64,000 bases of DNA from Cephalotus follicularis. Taxonomy: Eukaryota > Streptophyta > Magnoliopsida > Oxalidales > Cephalotaceae. The stretch covers positions 1 to 64,000 of the forward strand of contig BDDD01002689.1 in NCBI GenBank assembly GCA_001972305.1, written 5' to 3'. Below the pieces are notes generated by a model that had not been told where the DNA came from, made no database searches, and saw only the letters and a program-made list of their open reading frames with translations. Shown one piece after another: positions 58,520-64,000 of this stretch (its first letter is position 1; the number at the start of each line of letters is the position of its first letter). The position numbers and the translations under genes were made by a program.

Positions 58520-60694
58520 TGATGGAAACGGAAAAACCGAATCCAGAGCCATAGATGGACTATGGTGTGTAGGGTGTAGAAGAAAAACAAAATCATATAA
58601 AATAGCAGCGGAAGAACACCCAATGAAAACTAAAACCAATCCATAAGGCATGTCCACAGATCACAAGAATCACCACATCATCAACAGAATTGAATTGGTG
58701 TCACCATTTCAAACAGTGGTGACACACAAGCATGGCAAGAAGAGAAGGACCAAGAGATATACCAGTGGGTGAAGGCTCCTTCTTTCTTTGCCGCTACACG
58801 CTTGAGTAGATTCCCTCTTTAATCTTCTCCAAGTCTCTAGAACTACAAGCAATCCAACCAGCAATAACCAAGTACAAAGTGTATGAACTCTCTCTCACTC
58901 ACTAAGCTTAGAAAAGGTAAATCGATATTGACCAATGAAGTCAATAATCAATCCACCCTAGACAAGCTCTTGCTTGGTGTATCACAGATGAAGGGAACAC
59001 TCACTGCAGAGAAGAATCCGAAGTCACATATCCCAACAAAACTCTATTCCTCTTTTAACATTTTCTGCAGAAAATGTTTATAACTAGCCTCCTTCTTCTC
59101 TCCCCCGCTCTCCCATTCACTTAGGATCATGGTCGTCGCACCTAGGGAGTTTGTGGCCATGATCCCCACGTTCTCATAACATGCAAGAATGGGAGATGGC
59201 TGCTGGAGATAAGAGAGAAAATGTTCTCACGAAGTGAGCTCGTGCACAGGTTGCACGTTTTGCTCAAAGACGTCGACGCCTTCCAAAGGACATCGACGCT
59301 CATGCAATGCGGCACTAAAAAAAACATCGACGCTTTCTAAAAGACATCGACGTCTTTAAAAATGTTAAGCATCGACATCTTTTTAAAAGACGTTGACTCT
59401 TTGTCTGGCCAGTGAAGCATTTAGAGTTTAACTCTTTTAGTGATCTCATGTTCCCTTCGAATATTGGTTAAGTAAGATCAAACATATGTGTTTCCACAAA
59501 ATGCAAAATCCACATAACCGATATTTGACACCAGCACTTAATATGTCCAACATATTAAAGAACTAATCATTATAAGGCAGTGACCCTTTAAAATTTTGGT
59601 CAAAACAAGAGGTGTTCATAAATTACCAAAATACCCCTTGGGTCCGGTTTAGCCATCCTAAATGGTCCTTGACCAATTTAAATGCTATCAGAATAATATC
59701 TAATATTATCTAGATGAAAAAATCAATCTAATTAATTTTCCCATAATTTATTACACACCTCATAAACCTCAGATTTTCTAAGTCGTCGGTTCACGTGTAC
59801 TATAATCCCTTGTCATGCTTGGCCCCGATTGAGGTCTAGGGTAAGGATATGTGTCAACCGTAGATAATACCTCAATTACTAAAATGTCAGATCATTACTA
59901 GGACCTTTGGTAAACTCTCCGGAAATCTAATTTCCAGTCTACCGCAACTTTGGCCAAGGATTTCATAAGTCCAAAGTATAATCAGACCATAATAGGGCTG
60001 ATCACCTTCGCTCAGGTGTGACAATCCCATATTACGCACTCACTTGTATTCGTATAGATTCAATCATACCCAAAGACCACCCGATTGCCAGCCCTGCGCA
60101 AGGACTGGGTAAGGTGGAGATTAAAGCATAACCGTCTCCATACAATATAGTGCAGTCGCTCAGGTCTAAGGATCAGACGAGTTTGGGAACTTACTAAGTG
60201 ATGATCACTTATACACAACCGCAACAAGTAGGAGTCACTACTGACACGAGAATAGCGACTATCCAAATAGTATCTCCTATGCGGGTCCTGCTCAGTGTAC
60301 ATGCTCTCAGCGCGCACCCCATATTTGCCCTAGTGTCCAACACAGATGGTAGTGAGAGAATCCATCCTCCAATTTCATGAGCAGGCAACATACGCACAAG
60401 TCCATCCAGTTCACTAATGCCCACAAAGTGAACGTATGACTTGGAACTAATTCGACATAAGGAATCAGGTAACCAATCTCACAGCCTCCATTCTAGGCAT
60501 CCAACCTTATGTCAAGGAATCACAAGCGTAAGTAGATAAATAATAAACTACTTCAATTAAGCAATAAAACACAAGTGATATAGCCATAACAAAATTAGCA
60601 CACACTATATATATAAGGAATAAGATTGTTTCACACATAATAAGATATAATTTGACAAACCATCTAATGGCTTGTCGGGTCACTATATCTAACA
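58520..60694 (-). repeat. 3' LTR of copia-3 (2,175 bp)
   Basis: It starts TGATGGAAACGG and ends ATATCTAACA. It matches the solo LTR at 30722-32882 throughout. A palindrome cluster lies at 59266-59402 (AAAGACGTCGACGCCTT, AAAGGACATCGACGCT, AAAGACATCGACGTCTTT). Confidence 0.94.
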
Positions 60695-60712
60695 ATCTTC
60701 CGTTTGACCCTC
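60695..60712 (-). other. Polypurine tract of copia-3
   Basis: On the minus strand, GAGGGTCAAACGGAAGAT stands directly before the LTR start TGTTAGAT, as in copia-1. Confidence 0.85.
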
Positions 60713-61058
60713 AAGCCATGAACTCCTATAGCCTAGACCCATCGTCCCACGATGATGCTTCAAAGCCTTGGTGCCCATTGCCTTGGTCAGCGAATCTATT
60801 GTGTTCTCCTTTGAGGAGACCCTCTCAAGCTATATATCTCCCTTACCAATAATCTCTCGGATTAAATGATAGCGCCGCTCGATGTGTTTGGATCGCTGGT
60901 GAGACCGCGGTTCCTTTGCTTATGCTACAACCCCATTATTGTCACAGTATATAACAACTGGACTAATAATGGATGGAACAACTCCTAGTTCAGTAATGAA
61001 CTTGCGCATCCATACACCCTCCTTGGCTGCATCTGAAGCTGCTATGTACTCGGCTTCT
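60713..61058 (-). pseudogene. copia-3: RNase H, C-terminal part of pol
   Basis: The minus strand reads TEAEYIAASDAAKEGVWMRK, then FITELGVVPSI, VIYCDNNGVVA, AKEPRSHQRSKHIERRYHLI and REIIGKGDI with KENT-DSLTKAMG at the end. These are the standard last blocks of copia RNase H. A stop replaces the residue after GVVA (usually Gln) and another follows GKGDI. Upstream of TEAEY the frame runs into the inverted LTR, so the rest of pol is lost. Confidence 0.9.
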
Positions 61059-61099
61059 GTGACAATCCCATAAGTGAGTGCGCAATATGGGATTGTCAC
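61059..61099. repeat. Perfect 14-bp inverted repeat at the copia-3 fold-back joint
   Basis: GTGACAATCCCATA (61059-61072) and TATGGGATTGTCAC (61086-61099) are exact reverse complements around a 13-base loop. The left arm is copia-3 LTR in minus orientation and the right arm the same sequence in plus orientation, so this is the turning point of the inversion. Confidence 0.92.
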
Positions 61100-62546
61100 A
61101 CCTGAGCGAAGGTGATCAGATATATTATGATCTGATTATACTTTGGACTTATGAAATCCTTGGCCAAGGTTGAGGTAGACTGGAAATTAGATTTCCGAAG
61201 AGTTTACCAAAGGTCCTAGTAATGATCAGATATTTTAGTCATTGAGATATTATCTAGGGTTGACACATATCCTTACCCTAGACCTCAATCGGGGCCAAAC
61301 ATGACAAGGGATTATAGTACACGTGAACCGACGACTTAGAAAATCCAGGGTTTATGAGGTGTGGAATAAATTATGGGAAAATTAATTAGATTAAGTTTTT
61401 CATCTAGATAATATTTGGATATTATTCCAATAGCATTTAAATTGGTCAAGGACCATTTAGAATGGCTAAACCGGACCCAAGGGGTATTTCGGTAATTTAT
61501 GAACACCTCTTGTTTTGATCAAGATTTTGAAGGGTCCCTGCCTTATAATGATCAGTTCTTTAATATGTTGGACATATTAAGTCTTGGTGTCAAATATCGG
61601 TTATGTGGATTTTGCATTTTGTGGAAACACATATGTTTGATCTTATTTAACCAATATTTGAAGGATACATGAGATCACTAAAAGAGTTAGACTCTAATTG
61701 CTTCACTGGCCAGACAAAGTGTTGATGTCTTTTAGAAAGCATCGATGTGCTTTAGTGCCACATTGCATGGGCGTCGATGTCCTTTGGAAGGCGTCAACGT
61801 CTTTGAGCAGAATGTGCAACCTGTGCATGAGCTCACTTCGTGAGCACATTTTCTCTCCCATATCTAGCAGCCATCTCCCATTCTTGAATGTTATGGGAAC
61901 GTGGGGATCATGGCCATAAACTCCCTAGGACTGAGGACCATGATCCTAAGTGAATGGGAGAGTGGGAGAGAGAAAGATGAGGCTAGTAATAAGCATTTTC
62001 TGCATAAAATGTAGAGAGGAGAAGGGTTTTTTGCTGGGCAATGTGACTTTGATTTTCTCTCTGCAGAGTGTGTTCCTTTCATCTGAGATACACCAAGAAA
62101 GAGCTTATCTAGGGTGGATTGATTATTGACTTCATTGGTCAATATCAATTTACCTTTTCTAAGCTTAGTAAGAGAGAGAGTTCATACACTTTGTATTTGG
62201 TTCTTGCTGGTTGGCGTAGCTTCTGTACCAGGGATTTTGGAAGCAACGAGTTTGGTGTCTTCCCAAGCGTGTAGCGGCAAAGAAAGAAGGAGCCTTCACC
62301 CGCTGGTATATCTCCTTGTCCTTCTCTTTTTTCCATGCTTGTGTGTCACCATTGTATGCTATGGTGACACCAATTCAATTCTGTTGATGATGTGGTGATC
62401 CATGTGGTCTGTGGACATGCTATAATGGACTGCCTTTGTTTTATTGGGTGTTCCTCCGCTGCCATGTTTATATGTTTTGTTTTGTTCTACATCCTACACA
62501 CCATTGTCCATTTATGGCTCCGGATTCAATTTATCTGTTTCCAACA
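61066..62546 (+). repeat. Inverted, 5'-truncated copia-3 LTR
   Basis: It is the reverse complement of about 58520-60030 and ends GTTTCCAACA at 62546, the canonical copia end. The first 0.7 kb of the LTR is missing. A palindrome cluster lies at 61715-61806. It abuts LTR A2. Confidence 0.9.
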
Positions 62547-64000
62547 CCTTGAGATGCAAATAAGATGTGTTGTGCATGCATTATAGCTCCTTGACCTGCA
62601 TGACATAAGTGGGAGGAAGAAAATGATAAGTGTGGGTGCATGCAAACCTGCAGAAAAGTAAAGGAAAGAACAGAAAAAACTAGGAAAGAGGGAAAAATGG
62701 GGAAATGCATTATGTGAAGTGCATGCAAGGGGTCAGAGAAGGAAGAGAGATTCGTGATCAACATAAAACACTTCGCTCTTCACTCCTCTCAGACCCAAAC
62801 ACCGGGAAAGAGAAAAGACAGTGAGCTGAAGGAAACCAGGGAGAGAAACGAAAGAGAGAGAGAGGGGTTAGACCTCCATTGCCGAACCTGGTTTGGAGCT
62901 TCAAGCTTGGAGCTGTTGGACAAGGTTTGGGGCTGCTGTGACAAGATTTTGGAACACAAAGAGGTGGACTTTAAAGGTTTCTAACTTGAAACCAGAGGTA
63001 GGGGTTTTGTATACATGCAAGTTTTGAGTTCAATCATATTGAATGATCATTGGTGAAATGCGAATTGCATTCCTGCCTTAGGTTGAAATGGTTCTCTAAG
63101 TGATGTTATAACATGCCTAACATGTAAACTATTGATGTACGTTGATTTCTGGGTAGATATCACATTAGATTGCATGTATATTTGGATTGAATACCTCAGT
63201 TTTGTGAGTTGGATGGAAGAGATAATGTTCTGGGCTCTTAACCGTCGATGCTCACGAAGTAAGCGTCGACGCTTTGATGCGTTGAGGCTATAGACGTCGA
63301 CGCTTAAATAAAACGCCGATGCCTCGTTCAAACATTTGCAGACCGCAATGCTTACTTGTGGATTGCATGACTGTTTCATGCATAGTTGGGTGTTTTGGGT
63401 TACATACGTTGGTAACCTGCTGTGCGTTTTACACTATCAGAGAACGAGGTTTGGATTGCATGTAAGTTTGGGGGAAGAATTCTCCCTTGGAACGTGATAG
63501 GTTGAAGTCACCTGGTATCGCTTAAACATCGACGCGTATAGGAAAGCGTCGATGCCTGTGGTCAGCTGCGCTTTGAAATTGGACGCTTGAAGCGTCGACA
63601 TTAAGGTTCCTACCTTCAGCGTTGACGCCATCGAGTTAAGCATTGACGCTCAAGGGTCCTGGCCTCTAAGCGTCGATGCTGATGTAAAGGATCGACACCA
63701 TGGTTCGTTTAGCATGAATATTTACGTGTGAAGGATTGAACGTTGACGCCAAAATAATAAACGTCGACACCTTAAACTGCTGGTTGGAAATTTTAGCTTA
63801 GATGGCACCCGTTGAGCCCGGTTTGAGCCTTGGTGTATCTGAGCATATGTTTGCATTGCAGACTATCATGAATTGAACTGTTTTTGGAGACATTGCATGA
63901 TTTCTTAAATGATCTTCATTTTGAGAAATATGTATATGATTTCTGTATGGGAAAATATATCTTCAAAAAGGATTGTGAAATGGTTTCAAATGATTGACAT
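62547..64000 (+). repeat. LTR A2, related to LTR A, plus orientation, cut by the window edge
   Basis: Its phrases match the reverse complement of LTR A. Examples are the block around 'gacaagattttggaacacaaagaggtggact' and 'ttctaacttgaaaccagaggtagggg' (62940-63005; compare 9100-9170), and the 'ccttgag...gcatgac' block (compare 8200-8270). The start of the LTR is missing at 62547. It carries a large palindrome cluster. The 76-codon frame at 62754 is not conserved as protein. Confidence 0.82.
63241..63773. repeat. TCGA palindrome cluster in LTR A2, GCGTCGACGC type
   Basis: More than ten units, such as TAAGCGTCGACGCTTTG, AGACGTCGACGCTTAA, AAAGCGTCGATGCC, GAAGCGTCGACATT, TAAGCGTCGATGCT and AAACGTCGACACC. 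The cluster starts about 245 bases after the 'gaggtagggg' block; in LTR A the matching cluster starts about 235-265 bases from the same block. Confidence 0.87.

Larger units (their letters stand above)
58520..62546 (-). mobile_element. Rearranged copia-3 element: 3' LTR, RNase H end and an inverted LTR copy
   Basis: The LTR at 58520-60694 is followed by a polypurine tract and the last part of pol, as in the 3' end of a minus-strand copia element. At 61059 the coding sequence stops and an LTR in the opposite orientation follows to 62546. No primer site and no matching target duplication were found (ACAAG before, CCTTG after). Confidence 0.85.

Noticed and set aside
58520..62546. Complete copia-3 element with two LTRs
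   Set aside because: The second LTR is in inverted orientation, no primer site is present and the flanks ACAAG and CCTTG do not match as a target duplication.
4592..63773. CRISPR-like array from repeated short units
   Set aside because: Units are palindromes of variable sequence with irregular spacing, inside plant LTRs; no cas genes and no constant repeat or spacer length.

Overview
This window looks like nuclear heterochromatin of a large, transposon-rich plant genome, most likely a eudicot. Every coding signature I can recognise belongs to an LTR retrotransposon. I find no host gene, rRNA, tRNA gene or CRISPR array. The elements are Ty3/gypsy chromovirus-like elements with 2.5-3.2 kb LTRs (probably the Tekay/Del clade), Ty1/copia elements with about 2.1-2.6 kb LTRs, and a gag-protease-only element of Athila/Tat type. 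Names such as A, B1 and copia-1 are local labels.

The window is best read as a set of nested insertions. The oldest recognisable host is copia-2, on the minus strand. Its pieces lie at 27417-28087 (protease, GAG-pre-integrase, start of integrase), 44280-45611 (gag and leader) and 55324-58519 (leader, PBS, LTR). It was broken four times. Gypsy D entered its integrase; D's LTR and gag N-terminus occupy 11515-13912 and 26543-27416, and the rest of D lies off the left edge. Solo LTR E (28088-44274) entered its protease. Solo LTR B2 (45612-55318) entered its leader. A copia-3 element abuts its LTR at 58520.

Inside D's LTR sits copia-1 (13913-26537, TSD GGCAA), which carries solo LTR C2 (19496-22008, TSD TTAAT). 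D's gag is joined to a plus-strand gypsy C1 (9978-11514). C1 is in turn broken in its reverse-transcriptase active-site motif by gypsy A (210-9977). The 5' LTR of A holds solo LTR B1 (5311-7865), and a copia LTR abuts A at 1-209. Inside E sits gypsy G (28637 to about 43946). G's left LTR holds the gag-only element F (30296-37156, TSD ATGTC), and F holds a solo copia-3 LTR (30722-32882, TSD GCATG). Inside B2 sits gypsy H (47185-54290, TSD TGAGT). The right end (58520-62546) is a copia-3 3' end fused to an inverted copy of its own LTR. From 62547 to 64000 there is an LTR related to A in the opposite orientation.

All coding regions carry stops, frameshifts, lost catalytic residues or deletions, so none looks autonomous. 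The most unusual signal is a set of short palindromes with a TCGA core. They are clustered in the LTRs or leaders of gypsy, gag-only and copia families that otherwise look unrelated. The arms come in different flavours (GCGTCGACGC, GACGTCGATGTC, CAGTCGACTG). In two homologous LTR pairs the cluster stays at a matching position while the arm sequence changes, yet the arms remain self-complementary.
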